From DATMNI01 sp963817515 (GTDB lineage Bacteria; Acidobacteriota; Terriglobia; Bryobacterales; Bryobacteraceae): 64,000 nucleotides of DNA. Location of the stretch: assembly GCA_963817515.1 (NCBI GenBank), contig CAWFPJ010000001.1:192255-256254 (forward strand). Direction: 5' to 3'. The notes under the pieces were generated by a model. That model had not been told where the DNA came from. It made no database searches and saw nothing but the letters and a program-made list of their open reading frames with translations. Shown here piece after piece: positions 34,964 to 42,201 of this stretch; position 1 is the stretch's first letter, and the number at the start of each line of letters is the position of its first letter. The position numbers were made by a program, and so were the translations under genes.

Positions 34964-36387
34964 GGCGTCGCGTTTTCCTTCTGATGTAGCATAGCCGCTT
35001 CCTCCTCGGGAGCCAATACCAGCCGGTGCCGCGCATGCACCGCATAGTAAACCAACCCCAGCAGGAACCAGACCGCCGCGCCGATCACTCCTTTGTTATA
35101 GTCCGGATTGCGGAAGAGAGTCGCCAGCGTCAACCCTGCAATCAGCACCGCCACCGCGGCCCCCGCAATGCCCACCGGGCTCACGTACGGCCTCTCCATT
35201 TTCGGAAACCGCAGCCGCAGCACGATGAACGAAACCATTTGCAGAATGTATGCCAGCACTGCGCCGAACACCGCCATGTTGAGCAGGATGGCGCCCACCG
35301 GGCTGCCCTCGGGCGACAGATGAATCCCGAGCGCCACCAGGAACCCCAGCGCCGACCCCGCCAGCAGCGCCCGATGCGGAGTATTCCGCGTCCGATGCGT
35401 CACCGAAAGCCAAGTCGGGAAGTAGCCGGCGCGCGAGAGCGAATAGATCTGCCGGCCATACGCAAAGATGATGGTGTGGAAGCTCGCCACCAGGCCCGTG
35501 CAGGCCACCAGTGCCAGCACCCGCGTCTTCATGCCCTGTCCAAAGATGGTCTGAAAACCCAGGAACAGCGGCTCGTTCGACTTCGCCACCACCGCCGCCC
35601 CCGGCGCGATTCCGGCGCTTAGAATCACCGTCAGGAAGGAGATCGCAATGAGCGTGATCAGCCCATACATAATGCCGCGCGGCATGTCGCGTTTAGGGTC
35701 GTGGCTCTCTTCGGCGGCCAGCGGCAGTTGCTCAATTCCCAGGTACAGCCACAGCGCGAAGGGCAGTTCCAGAAAGGCCGCGTTGGCTCTGTTGGTGCCC
35801 GGCGGAAAGTACGGTGTGGCCCAGCGTGCCAGATCGAAATGCGGCGCTGCCCCCACCCAGAAAACCAACAATACGGCCATCGCCACCAGCGTCACCGCTA
35901 CCGAAACATGGAAGGTCATTTCCACGCCCCAAACGTTCAGAGCCACGAACACTCCGTAGCACAGCAGCCACCATACCGGTTCCCACACGTGTGCCGTACC
36001 GAAGACCGCGCCCAGGTATCCGCCGATCCCCACCACGATCACCGCGGGCGTCAGGATGTACTCCATATTTTCCGCCAGGCCGGTAATGTAACCGCCCCAT
36101 GGCCCCATCGCCGTGCGCGCGAAAGAATAGGCGCCCCCGGCGTGCGGCAGCGCCGGAGACATCTCCGCGATGGAAAAGCAGAGCCCGATGTACATGACGG
36201 TCATCACGGTCACGGCCAGCAGCATGCCGCCGAATCCGCCGGCCGTGAGGCCAAAATTCCAGCCGAAGAAATCGCCCGAGATCACGGCGCCCACGCCCAT
36301 GGCCCAGAGATGCATCACACGCGCGTGCCGGCGCAAACGGCGCTGCCCCAGGTACTCGGCACCGGCGGGCGTGTAAGTGGTCTTCAC
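34960..36387 (-). CDS. Ethanolamine permease (APC superfamily)
   Basis: A 475-aa, 12-helix transporter of the APC superfamily, started at GTG 36387. Conserved stretches include MGVGAVISGDFFGWNFGLTA, SPALPHAGGAYSFARTAMGP and GYITGLAENMEYILTPAVIV, typical of the EAT group of ethanolamine permeases. Its position directly upstream of eutB with a 4-nt overlap supports this substrate. It feeds ethanolamine from phospholipid head groups to the lyase. The divergent TPR lipoprotein gene begins 68 bp away. Confidence 0.9.
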   Translation of the reverse strand: MKTTYTPAGAEYLGQRRLRRHARVMHLWAMGVGAVISGDFFGWNFGLTAGGFGGMLLAVTVMTVMYIGLCFSIAEMSPALPHAGGAYSFARTAMGPWGGYITGLAENMEYILTPAVIVVGIGGYLGAVFGTAHVWEPVWWLLCYGVFVALNVWGVEMTFHVSVAVTLVAMAVLLVFWVGAAPHFDLARWATPYFPPGTNRANAAFLELPFALWLYLGIEQLPLAAEESHDPKRDMPRGIMYGLITLIAISFLTVILSAGIAPGAAVVAKSNEPLFLGFQTIFGQGMKTRVLALVACTGLVASFHTIIFAYGRQIYSLSRAGYFPTWLSVTHRTRNTPHRALLAGSALGFLVALGIHLSPEGSPVGAILLNMAVFGAVLAYILQMVSFIVLRLRFPKMERPYVSPVGIAGAAVAVLIAGLTLATLFRNPDYNKGVIGAAVWFLLGLVYYAVHARHRLVLAPEEEAAMLHQKENATP

Positions 36388-36420
36388 GAATAACCATCAT
36401 AATAAACCGTTGGTATTGGA

Positions 36421-36449
36421 TTGACATGCTAACGAATTAGTACTATAAA
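36421..36449 (+). promoter_or_regulatory. Strong sigma70-type promoter, leaderless
   Basis: TTGACA (36421-36426), 17-bp spacer, TATAAA (36444-36449). The -10 ends 6 nt before ATG 36456, so the transcript should start at or next to the A of the start codon. This is the best promoter seen in the window. Confidence 0.75.
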
Positions 36450-36455
36450 TTCAAG

Positions 36456-37610
36456 ATGTCCGTCTGCACGATTGCTGGATTGATTTTGCTGTATGCCTGT
36501 GGCTGCGCCCGAGGGCAGGATGCTCCTCAAGCCGACCCTGCCACAGCCATCCCGCCGCTGCTCAAGGAGGGCGACGCCTTCTACCTGAAGGGCGACTATG
36601 AAGCCGCCCGGCAGTCTTTCGCCAAAGCCTGGGAGTTCGCGCAACAGACGCCCAATGACAACCCGGTCCGCTATGACATCTGCAAGCGGCTCACCTCGGT
36701 GCGCGCGGCGGCTGGAGAATTCGCCGATGCCGACAACTGGCTGCAACAGGCGGTCACGTGGCGCGAAAACATCCTGGGCCAGAAGGACGCCGCGATTCCC
36801 GACGACCTGGTAATCTCTGTCAACCTGTGCCGCGGCATGAAGGATTTCGACCGCGCGCTGTACATCATGCAGCGCGTCCGCAGCCTGCACGTGGCGGCCT
36901 TCACTATGAACAGCACTCCGGTGGCTGACGATTTCAGCCGCACCGCCCAAATCTATCTCGACCAGAAAAACGCCGAGAGCGCCATCAATTCGCTGAACGC
37001 GGCGGTGGAAATCCGCACCAGGCTGAACAATCCCCTGCACCCTTCCCTGATCCCCGATCTGGACCGCCTCGGCGAACTCTACATCACGGTCCGTGCCTAC
37101 GACAAAGCGGAGGACGCCTACCGTCATGTGCTGGTGATTCGCGAAACCCTGTACGGCAAAACGCACGCCGACCTCATCTCCACCGTGGATGGCCTGGCAT
37201 ACGCCATCTTCGGCCAGAAGAAGTACGACGCAGCCGAACCCGTCTACCAGCGCCTGATTTCGCTGTGGGAAGAGTCTGTCGGCAAGGATCACCCGATGGT
37301 CGCCGTGGCCCTCGACAAGGTCGCCGTGTTCTACGCGGACCAGAAGAAGTTCGATGAGGCCCGCGCCGCGCTCGAGCGCTCCACCGCCATCCGCGCCCAC
37401 TTTCTGGCCACCGGTCTTTCGCAGCAGGCCACCGAGGAGTTTTCCGAAAATCACCTGGACCGGGCCAAAGCCTTCTACGTGCGGGCCCTCGCGATCCTGG
37501 ACCCGCCCAACCCCGTCAACCAGGATCTGCGCGCCCAGCTTGAAAGTATTCTGAAGAGTTTCGACCAGCCGCCGGCGCCATCCAAGTCCACGCCCAAAAG
37601 GAAAAAGTAG
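36456..37610 (+). CDS. TPR-repeat lipoprotein
   Basis: A 384-aa protein with a lipobox-like N-terminus (LILLYACGCARG, Cys near residue 15). Tetratricopeptide repeats of the kinesin-light-chain/TPR_12 type fill most of residues 35-350, for example GDYEAARQSFAKAWEFAQ, YDKAEDAYRHVLVIRETLYG and KFDEARAALERSTAIRAHFL. The C-terminus is basic (PSKSTPKRKK). It probably scaffolds proteins at the membrane. No partner is evident. The start at ATG 36456 agrees with the promoter that ends 6 nt upstream. Confidence 0.85.
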   Translation: MSVCTIAGLILLYACGCARGQDAPQADPATAIPPLLKEGDAFYLKGDYEAARQSFAKAWEFAQQTPNDNPVRYDICKRLTSVRAAAGEFADADNWLQQAVTWRENILGQKDAAIPDDLVISVNLCRGMKDFDRALYIMQRVRSLHVAAFTMNSTPVADDFSRTAQIYLDQKNAESAINSLNAAVEIRTRLNNPLHPSLIPDLDRLGELYITVRAYDKAEDAYRHVLVIRETLYGKTHADLISTVDGLAYAIFGQKKYDAAEPVYQRLISLWEESVGKDHPMVAVALDKVAVFYADQKKFDEARAALERSTAIRAHFLATGLSQQATEEFSENHLDRAKAFYVRALAILDPPNPVNQDLRAQLESILKSFDQPPAPSKSTPKRKK

Positions 37611-37630
37611 CGTCCGGAAATCAACCGCTC

Positions 37631-38281
37631 TTAGGAAATCACGCCCTTACGCACCGCATAGAGAATCAGCTCCGGCACGGTATGCAGGTTCAGCTTCTCC
37701 ATCAGATTCCCGCGATGGGTTTCCACGGTGTACAGACTCAGATTCAACATGGCCGCCATTTCCTTGTTGCTCTTTCCCTCGGCAAGCAGCTGCAGAATTT
37801 CCCGCTCCCTGTTAGTCAGCAGTTCGTAGCTGTCCTCAATCTCGCGGTCCTGCAACTGGCGCACGTAATCTTCCACCAGCATCCGGCTCACCGCCGGGCT
37901 GAAGAAGGCCTTGCCCGAGTGCACCGCGCGCACGGCCGCAATCAGGTCCGATTCAGCCGACTCCTTCAGCAGATACCCGCGGGCTCCCGCCTTCAGCGCG
38001 CGCAAAACGTAGCTCTCGTCGGAATGCATGCTGAGGATCACGATGCTGGTGTCGGGCAGCGCCGCGGTGAGCTGGCGCGAGGCTTCGATGCCGTTGAGAT
38101 TCGGCATCCCGATATCCATCACCACCACCTCGGGCAGTTGCTGCTGGGCCAGCGCCACCGCCTGGCGTCCATCCGAAGCTTCTCCCACCACTTCAAAATC
38201 CGGCTGCCGCTCAAGCACCAGGCGCAGTCCGGTGCGCATCACGGAATGGTCGTCTGCAAGTAGAATTCGAATCTGGCTCAT
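37631..38281 (-). CDS. NarL/FixJ-type response regulator
   Basis: A 216-aa regulator. The receiver domain carries the acidic pair D10-D11 and phospho-acceptor D56 (VVVMDIGMP), followed by the switch Ser/Thr in VILSMHSDE and Lys in YLLKESAE. A LuxR-type HTH starts at LLTNREREILQLLAEGKSNK and reaches LSLYTVETHRGNLMEKL. The start overlaps the kinase stop by 4 nt (ATGA), so the pair forms a two-component system. The target genes are unknown. Confidence 0.95.
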   Translation of the reverse strand: MSQIRILLADDHSVMRTGLRLVLERQPDFEVVGEASDGRQAVALAQQQLPEVVVMDIGMPNLNGIEASRQLTAALPDTSIVILSMHSDESYVLRALKAGARGYLLKESAESDLIAAVRAVHSGKAFFSPAVSRMLVEDYVRQLQDREIEDSYELLTNREREILQLLAEGKSNKEMAAMLNLSLYTVETHRGNLMEKLNLHTVPELILYAVRKGVIS

Positions 38282-39675
38282 AGGCTGCCGGCTGGTTTCA
38301 GGCTTTCGGACGAACTCTTCATGGGCAGGAAAATCGAGATTGTGGTTCCACGGCCGGGCGCGGACTCCACCCGGAAAACACCCGCCAGATTACGCGCGCG
38401 TTCCTCCATTCCTAGTATGCCCATGCCTTTGTCGTCGCGTGGATTGAAGCCCACGCCGTCGTCCTGAATCACCACCCTCACTCCCGCTTCTTCGCGCCGC
38501 ACCGTCACCTTCACGGTGGCCGCTTTGGCGTGGCGCGTGGCATTGTGCAGGGCCTCCTGCACAACGCGGTAGATGCAGGTGCGGTAGTCGTCGGGAAGGT
38601 CGTCGGGCACGTCCTCGGCGTCCACCCTGACTTTGGTTCCGGTGCGGCGGGCCACTTCCCGCGCCTGCCATTTCAGGGCCGGCACCAGTCCCAGGTCGTC
38701 CAGCATGGAAGGCCGCAGCAGCAGCGCCATATTGCGCACCAGCCCCACATTGCTCTCGGCAAGTTGGCGGACCTCTTGCACCCGGCGGTGAAGCGCATCG
38801 TTTCCCGCCGGCAATACGGAATCGAGATTTCCCAATTCCACCAGCAGCGCCGACATGGCCTGGCCCACCTCATCATGCAATTCACGCGAGAGCTTCCGGC
38901 GCTCCTCTTCCTGCGCCGATACCAGCCTGGCCGAAAGGCGGTGCAGTTCCTCGCGCGCCAGCACGACTTCCTTGTAGCGGGCTTCGGACTCGCGCTCTAA
39001 AGCCTGCACCCGCCTTACGCTGAAGAGGGCCAGCGCCAGGCCGAAGAGGATGGTCAGCAGCGCCGTGAGCACCAGTTCCCGGCGGAAATCCACGAAGACC
39101 CGCGCCAGGTTGTTTTCGCCCACGCCAAGCTGCCGGGTATCGATCTGGCTGATGCGTTCGGCAAGCTGCACCAGTTGCTGGTGCCGCGGCAGCATCTGGC
39201 CGCCGATGAACTCGCCGCCGCGCAGGCGGCGAGTCTCCGCGTCCCAGTGAAGCACGGGTTCCACGGCGCTGAAATAGGCATTCAGATCGCGGAGCAGCTC
39301 GTCCACCGCGGCCGATTCCTCGGGCGGAAGGTTTTTGCGATACTGCTCGAGCGCGGCGGCCATCTCATTTTCGGTCTTCAACACTTCGGTGCGCCGGCGC
39401 TCGGCAAGTTGCGGGTCGGTATTGAGCAGGTAGTCGCGAACATCGATGCTGGAACGGTAAAGATCCGATCGCAGCCGGTCCAGAATGGCGTCCCGCCTCA
39501 GAAATTCCTGGCGAATGCTGACATTGCTGGATTGGATTCGCTCGAGCGCGCGGTTGGCGCTGGAGGCGATTACGATCATGAGCACCAGCAGGCTGCCGAA
39601 CCCCACCCACAGTACGGCCCGGCTGGACATCAGCAGTTTGGTGAGTGCGCGGGGACCGGACACCGGTGCGGACAT
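38278..39675 (-). CDS. NarX-type sensor histidine kinase
   Basis: A 465-aa kinase. TM1 lies at about residues 20-42 and TM2 at about 205-225. The periplasmic part between them is helical (CHASE3-like). A short linker leads to a HisKA_3 dimerisation helix with EERRKLSRELHDEVGQAMSA (phospho-His in RELHDE). The HATPase_c domain follows with VVQEALHNATRHAKA, IQDDGVGF and GMGILGMEERA. It pairs with the downstream NarL-type regulator. The ligand is unknown. A -10 TATAAT lies 8 nt before the ATG inside an inverted repeat. Confidence 0.93.
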   Translation of the reverse strand: MSAPVSGPRALTKLLMSSRAVLWVGFGSLLVLMIVIASSANRALERIQSSNVSIRQEFLRRDAILDRLRSDLYRSSIDVRDYLLNTDPQLAERRRTEVLKTENEMAAALEQYRKNLPPEESAAVDELLRDLNAYFSAVEPVLHWDAETRRLRGGEFIGGQMLPRHQQLVQLAERISQIDTRQLGVGENNLARVFVDFRRELVLTALLTILFGLALALFSVRRVQALERESEARYKEVVLAREELHRLSARLVSAQEEERRKLSRELHDEVGQAMSALLVELGNLDSVLPAGNDALHRRVQEVRQLAESNVGLVRNMALLLRPSMLDDLGLVPALKWQAREVARRTGTKVRVDAEDVPDDLPDDYRTCIYRVVQEALHNATRHAKAATVKVTVRREEAGVRVVIQDDGVGFNPRDDKGMGILGMEERARNLAGVFRVESAPGRGTTISIFLPMKSSSESLKPAGSL

Positions 39676-39696
39676 GCGCTTACATTATAGAAGCGC
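39676..39696 (-). promoter_or_regulatory. -10 box within an inverted repeat upstream of the kinase gene
   Basis: On the minus strand GCGCTT (39696-39691) and AAGCGC (39681-39676) flank TATAAT (39689-39684). The -10 ends 8 nt before ATG 39675, so a protein binding the symmetric arms would cover the promoter. The transcript would have a very short leader or none. Confidence 0.5.
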
Positions 39697-39708
39697 AAGT
39701 CTGACGAG

Positions 39709-39751
39709 TGCCGGCAGGATTGCCGGCATGGCAGGCTAAAGCCTGCTCCAC
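39709..39751 (-). repeat. Second-family hairpin repeat (inverted orientation)
   Basis: On the minus strand it reads GTGGAGCAGGCTTTAGCCTG, then CCATGCCGGCA, with TGCCGGCA repeated at 39709-39716 and 39721-39728 (each self-palindromic). It sits between the kinase promoter and the VOC gene stop at 39753. Confidence 0.75.
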
Positions 39752-39752
39752 G

Positions 39753-40535
39753 CTACTTGTGCAGCGGTTGGATCACTGAAAATGCCGCGCCTTGCGGATC
39801 GGCCAGCACCGCCATGCGTCCCGCCTCAGCGATAGTCATTGGCTCCATATAGAGCGTGGCGCCGAGTTCTTTGGCCTTGGCTGCTGTGGCATCGCAATCG
39901 GCTGTCAGGAAGAAGGAAATCCAGTGCGGCGGCACGTTCGGATTCTGGTGTTGGGGAGGCCGGATTCCACCAATGAACTCTTCGCCATTCTTGATGTGCA
40001 GGTAGCCGGAATCGTCCTGGCCGGGCATAATTTGCCAGCCGAAAACCGTCGCATAAAACACCGCAGCCGCGGCTTGATCGGGACTGTCCAAATCGGCCCA
40101 GCACAATGTGCCAGGAACCTTTCCGATACCTGTGCCGGTATGCTTGTTGGCTTGCCACACGCAGAACGCCGCGCCCGTGGGATCCTCAAGGACCGCCATC
40201 CGGCCAAAATCGTAAACATCGAACGGCGCTGCCACCACCTTTCCGCCGGCCGCGGCTGCCTTATCCGCGGTGGCGTCTGCGCTTTCCACCGCAACATAGA
40301 TCATCCAGTGCGGCGGAATTCCCTGCGACTGCATCTCGGGCTTCAGCCGGTAAGCTGCGGCGGCATTGCGTCCCTCAAGATTGAACATGGTATAGACCTC
40401 ATCCGGGCCCATGGGAAAATCGACCGCCGCCCAATCGAAAATTCCGGCATAGAATGCCTTGGCGGCGTTCTGGTCCGTAGTCGCCAGCTCAATCCAGCAG
40501 AACGATCCCGGCGCATGCTTTTCAATATTCGGCAT
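39753..40535 (-). CDS. VOC-superfamily protein with two glyoxalase-like domains
   Basis: A 260-aa protein with two vicinal-oxygen-chelate domains. The first begins GSFCWIELATTDQNAAKAFY and ends FGRMAVLEDPTGAAFCVWQ. The second begins GTLCWADLDSPDQAAAAVFY and ends AGRMAVLADPQGAAFSVIQP. The pattern matches the CFP32/27-kDa antigen-like group whose substrates are not defined. TATACT (minus strand 40548-40543) ends 7 nt before ATG 40535, and the bases between are C-rich, so a leaderless transcript is likely. Confidence 0.9.
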   Translation of the reverse strand: MPNIEKHAPGSFCWIELATTDQNAAKAFYAGIFDWAAVDFPMGPDEVYTMFNLEGRNAAAAYRLKPEMQSQGIPPHWMIYVAVESADATADKAAAAGGKVVAAPFDVYDFGRMAVLEDPTGAAFCVWQANKHTGTGIGKVPGTLCWADLDSPDQAAAAVFYATVFGWQIMPGQDDSGYLHIKNGEEFIGGIRPPQHQNPNVPPHWISFFLTADCDATAAKAKELGATLYMEPMTIAEAGRMAVLADPQGAAFSVIQPLHK

Positions 40536-40542
40536 GAGGGGG

Positions 40543-40548
40543 AGTATA
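40543..40548 (-). promoter_or_regulatory. Candidate leaderless promoter (-10 TATACT)
   Basis: The -10 hexamer ends 7 nt before ATG 40535 of the VOC gene. The intervening bases on that strand are CCCCCTC, the opposite of a Shine-Dalgarno sequence. Confidence 0.5.
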
Positions 40549-40577
40549 GCAGAGCGATAGTGAGATCATTGGAACTG

Positions 40578-41009
40578 ATGGAGAGCCCCAACGCGGTTCC
40601 GCCGGCACTGGGCCGCATATATGGCGATGACTGGTCCATTGCCAACGTCGCCAGGCTGCTGCGCTTCAATGCGGCACGGGGCGTGCTGCGCGATGGGGCC
40701 GCGTTGACTGGCAGCCTGCTGGCCGTCAACCGCGACTACGTTCGAACGGTTTCGGCGCGGCATCTTCCCACGCACGTCTCGGTGACGTTCACGCGCGACC
40801 AGTCCGGCAACTGTTGGCATGCCGCGCTTTGTTTTGCCAGCGCGGATGCTTTCCTGCCATGGGACAACGCCATCGCCGAGCGGTGGCTGGCGGCCCTATT
40901 CGGCGAAGACCGCCCGCGTGTGCGCGAGGAGCCGCAATCCATATCCGGTGAAGAGGCGCGCCCGGGCGTGCGGCATTTCAAACTGGATGCAGCCGGCGGC
41001 TTTCATTGA
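40578..41009 (+). CDS. Hypothetical protein between VOC and MarR genes
   Basis: A 143-aa soluble protein, MESPNAVPPALGRIYGDDWS, then IANVARLLRFNAARGVLRDG and TRDQSGNCWHAALCFASADA. No family is recognised. GTG 40560 is an alternative in-frame start that adds six residues. The 3' end overlaps the convergent marR gene by about 32 bp, which lowers certainty. The composition looks protein-like (aromatics spread, no long low-complexity), so it is probably real. Confidence 0.5.
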   Translation: MESPNAVPPALGRIYGDDWSIANVARLLRFNAARGVLRDGAALTGSLLAVNRDYVRTVSARHLPTHVSVTFTRDQSGNCWHAALCFASADAFLPWDNAIAERWLAALFGEDRPRVREEPQSISGEEARPGVRHFKLDAAGGFH

Positions 41010-41463
41010 TTTCACGCGCGGTGATTTCACGCGTGCTGGTTTCTTCGGCATGACGGCCGAGCTTTTTCAGCAAGGCCACGGCCTCAATACGTTCGGCAGC
41101 GGTGAGACCCTCGGCAGCCTTGTCCATGGCCGCCTCATGGTGGGCGAAGGCGCATTCAATCAACTTTCGGCCCTGTTCAGACAAATGAACCACGCGGGCG
41201 CGACGGTCCTTGGGATCGTTGCAGCGCGAAACCAAACCCTTTCGCTCCAACCGGTCGACCGCGGTGGTGATCGATCCGCTGGTCAGGCGCACCAGGGAGC
41301 CAATCTGATTGACGGGCGTAGGTCCTTTGTGAAGAATAACTTCCAGCACTGCGAAGTCCGAGAAACCAATTCCCAGGGAATGAATATGCCGTTCCGCATG
41401 CGCCCGCAGCGCGTCGAACGCCTTCCAGAGAACCAGCCACAAATGCGTACCGCTTTCTTTCAT
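40978..41463 (-). CDS. MarR-family transcriptional regulator
   Basis: A 161-aa winged-helix regulator. The DNA-binding core shows FSDFAVLEVILHKGPTPVNQ, LTSGSITTAVDRLERKGLVS and the wing CNDPKDRRARVVHLSEQGRK. C-terminal helices complete the dimer interface. MarR proteins usually repress their own and nearby genes and respond to small aromatics or oxidants. Two inverted repeats upstream (41465-41482 and 41501-41518) are likely operators. The divergent gene at 41645 encodes a receiver-like protein that could share the control. Confidence 0.92.
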   Translation of the reverse strand: MKESGTHLWLVLWKAFDALRAHAERHIHSLGIGFSDFAVLEVILHKGPTPVNQIGSLVRLTSGSITTAVDRLERKGLVSRCNDPKDRRARVVHLSEQGRKLIECAFAHHEAAMDKAAEGLTAAERIEAVALLKKLGRHAEETSTREITAREINESRRLHPV

Positions 41464-41464
41464 G

Positions 41465-41482
41465 AGGTGAAATCCTTCACCT
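41465..41482. promoter_or_regulatory. Perfect inverted repeat next to the marR start
   Basis: AGGTGAA-ATCC-TTCACCT, two 7-bp arms around 4 bp, 1 bp from the marR ATG. It lies between the start codon and a -10-like TAAGAT, so binding would block initiation. Confidence 0.55.
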
Positions 41483-41500
41483 TACAATCTTAGCATCGAT

Positions 41501-41518
41501 TATCTTGAAGCAAAGATA
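41501..41518. promoter_or_regulatory. MarR-box-like inverted repeat
   Basis: TATCTT-GAAGCA-AAGATA resembles the ATCTTGA-type boxes bound by several MarR-family proteins. It overlaps the probable -35 region of the marR promoter (TTTGCT on the minus strand, 16 bp from TAAGAT). Confidence 0.6.
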
Positions 41519-41644
41519 TATAGCATCAGGGCTGCTGATTAGTACTCATGGAACTTACGTACCGGAGTTTTCTAGAGTTTTCCTTACCAAAATTTAGGAT
41601 GAAGAAAAGCGAATATCGGTTAAAGTAACTGTATAGACACCCAA

Positions 41645-42097
41645 ATGCATAAAGCTCTCAACCCATCTCGCGGCAGTGGGACCAGACGTTCTTTGAATCT
41701 CGCCCGGGTGCTCCTAGTGCATGGTGAACTTGCACCTCGGCTGGCCCTCCGAACCATCCTGCAGGCCGGCGGATATTTTGTGGATGTCGCGGCATCGCCC
41801 GCAGAAGCCATTGCCAAGTTGGACGAAGGCCATTATGAGCTGGTATTGAGCGACAATCATTTTGGCTCTCCGCAGGCTGGCCGCAATTTGTTAGCCTACG
41901 CACGGGTTAAGGATTACCGGCCGGCAACCGCTTTGATCACTTCGTACGAGCCACTGCTCAAGCGCAAGCCGGGGCGCGGCAATCATCAGATGGCGATTCA
42001 TACGGAGAACCTGCCTAACCTGCTGGGTGAGATTGCCGAGTTGATCGGCGTGCGGGCCTGCCGGCGGTATCGGCCGCTGCGGCACGCAGCAGTCTAG
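41645..42097 (+). CDS. Degenerate receiver-domain protein
   Basis: A 150-aa protein with a receiver-like fold: NLARVLLVHGELAPRLALRT, AGGYFVDVAASPAEAIAKL, YELVLSDNHFGSPQAG. The first-strand acidic pair is replaced by HGE, although an Asp stands where the phospho-acceptor is expected (LVLSDNH). The conserved K in the last strand region is unclear. It probably no longer follows normal phosphorelay chemistry. TATAGA ends 7 nt before the ATG. No partner kinase is adjacent. Confidence 0.75.
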   Translation: MHKALNPSRGSGTRRSLNLARVLLVHGELAPRLALRTILQAGGYFVDVAASPAEAIAKLDEGHYELVLSDNHFGSPQAGRNLLAYARVKDYRPATALITSYEPLLKRKPGRGNHQMAIHTENLPNLLGEIAELIGVRACRRYRPLRHAAV

Positions 42098-42118
42098 CCG
42101 CTGCACGCGGCAGTCTAG
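42070..42118 (+). repeat. Short imperfect tandem repeat at the receiver gene end
   Basis: Two near copies of CCGCTGC-CACGC-GCAGTCTAG lie in a row, the first ending in the stop codon and the second just after it. The end GCAGTCTAGCTCCAC resembles the GCTCCAC end of the second hairpin-repeat family. Confidence 0.45.
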
Positions 42119-42134
42119 CTCCACCAAAAAGACT

Positions 42135-42169
42135 ACGGGCCGGGTGGCTTGCTGAACCGCCCGGCCCGT
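42135..42169. terminator. Bidirectional terminator between receiver and FecR genes
   Basis: A 13-bp stem, ACGGGCCGGGTGG (42135-42147) against CCGCCCGGCCCGT (42157-42169), with one G-T pair. On the minus strand it runs into TTTTT (42130-42126) and serves the FecR gene. On the plus strand TTAGTTTAG follows, a weaker tail. Confidence 0.8.
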
Positions 42170-42201
42170 TTAGTTTAGAACCGGCGACACGATCGCCGGC
42201 G

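Noticed and set aside
42070..42118. Firm fifth copy of the GTGGAGC hairpin family
   Set aside because: Only the GCTCCAC end and general arm layout agree; kept as a low-confidence tandem repeat.
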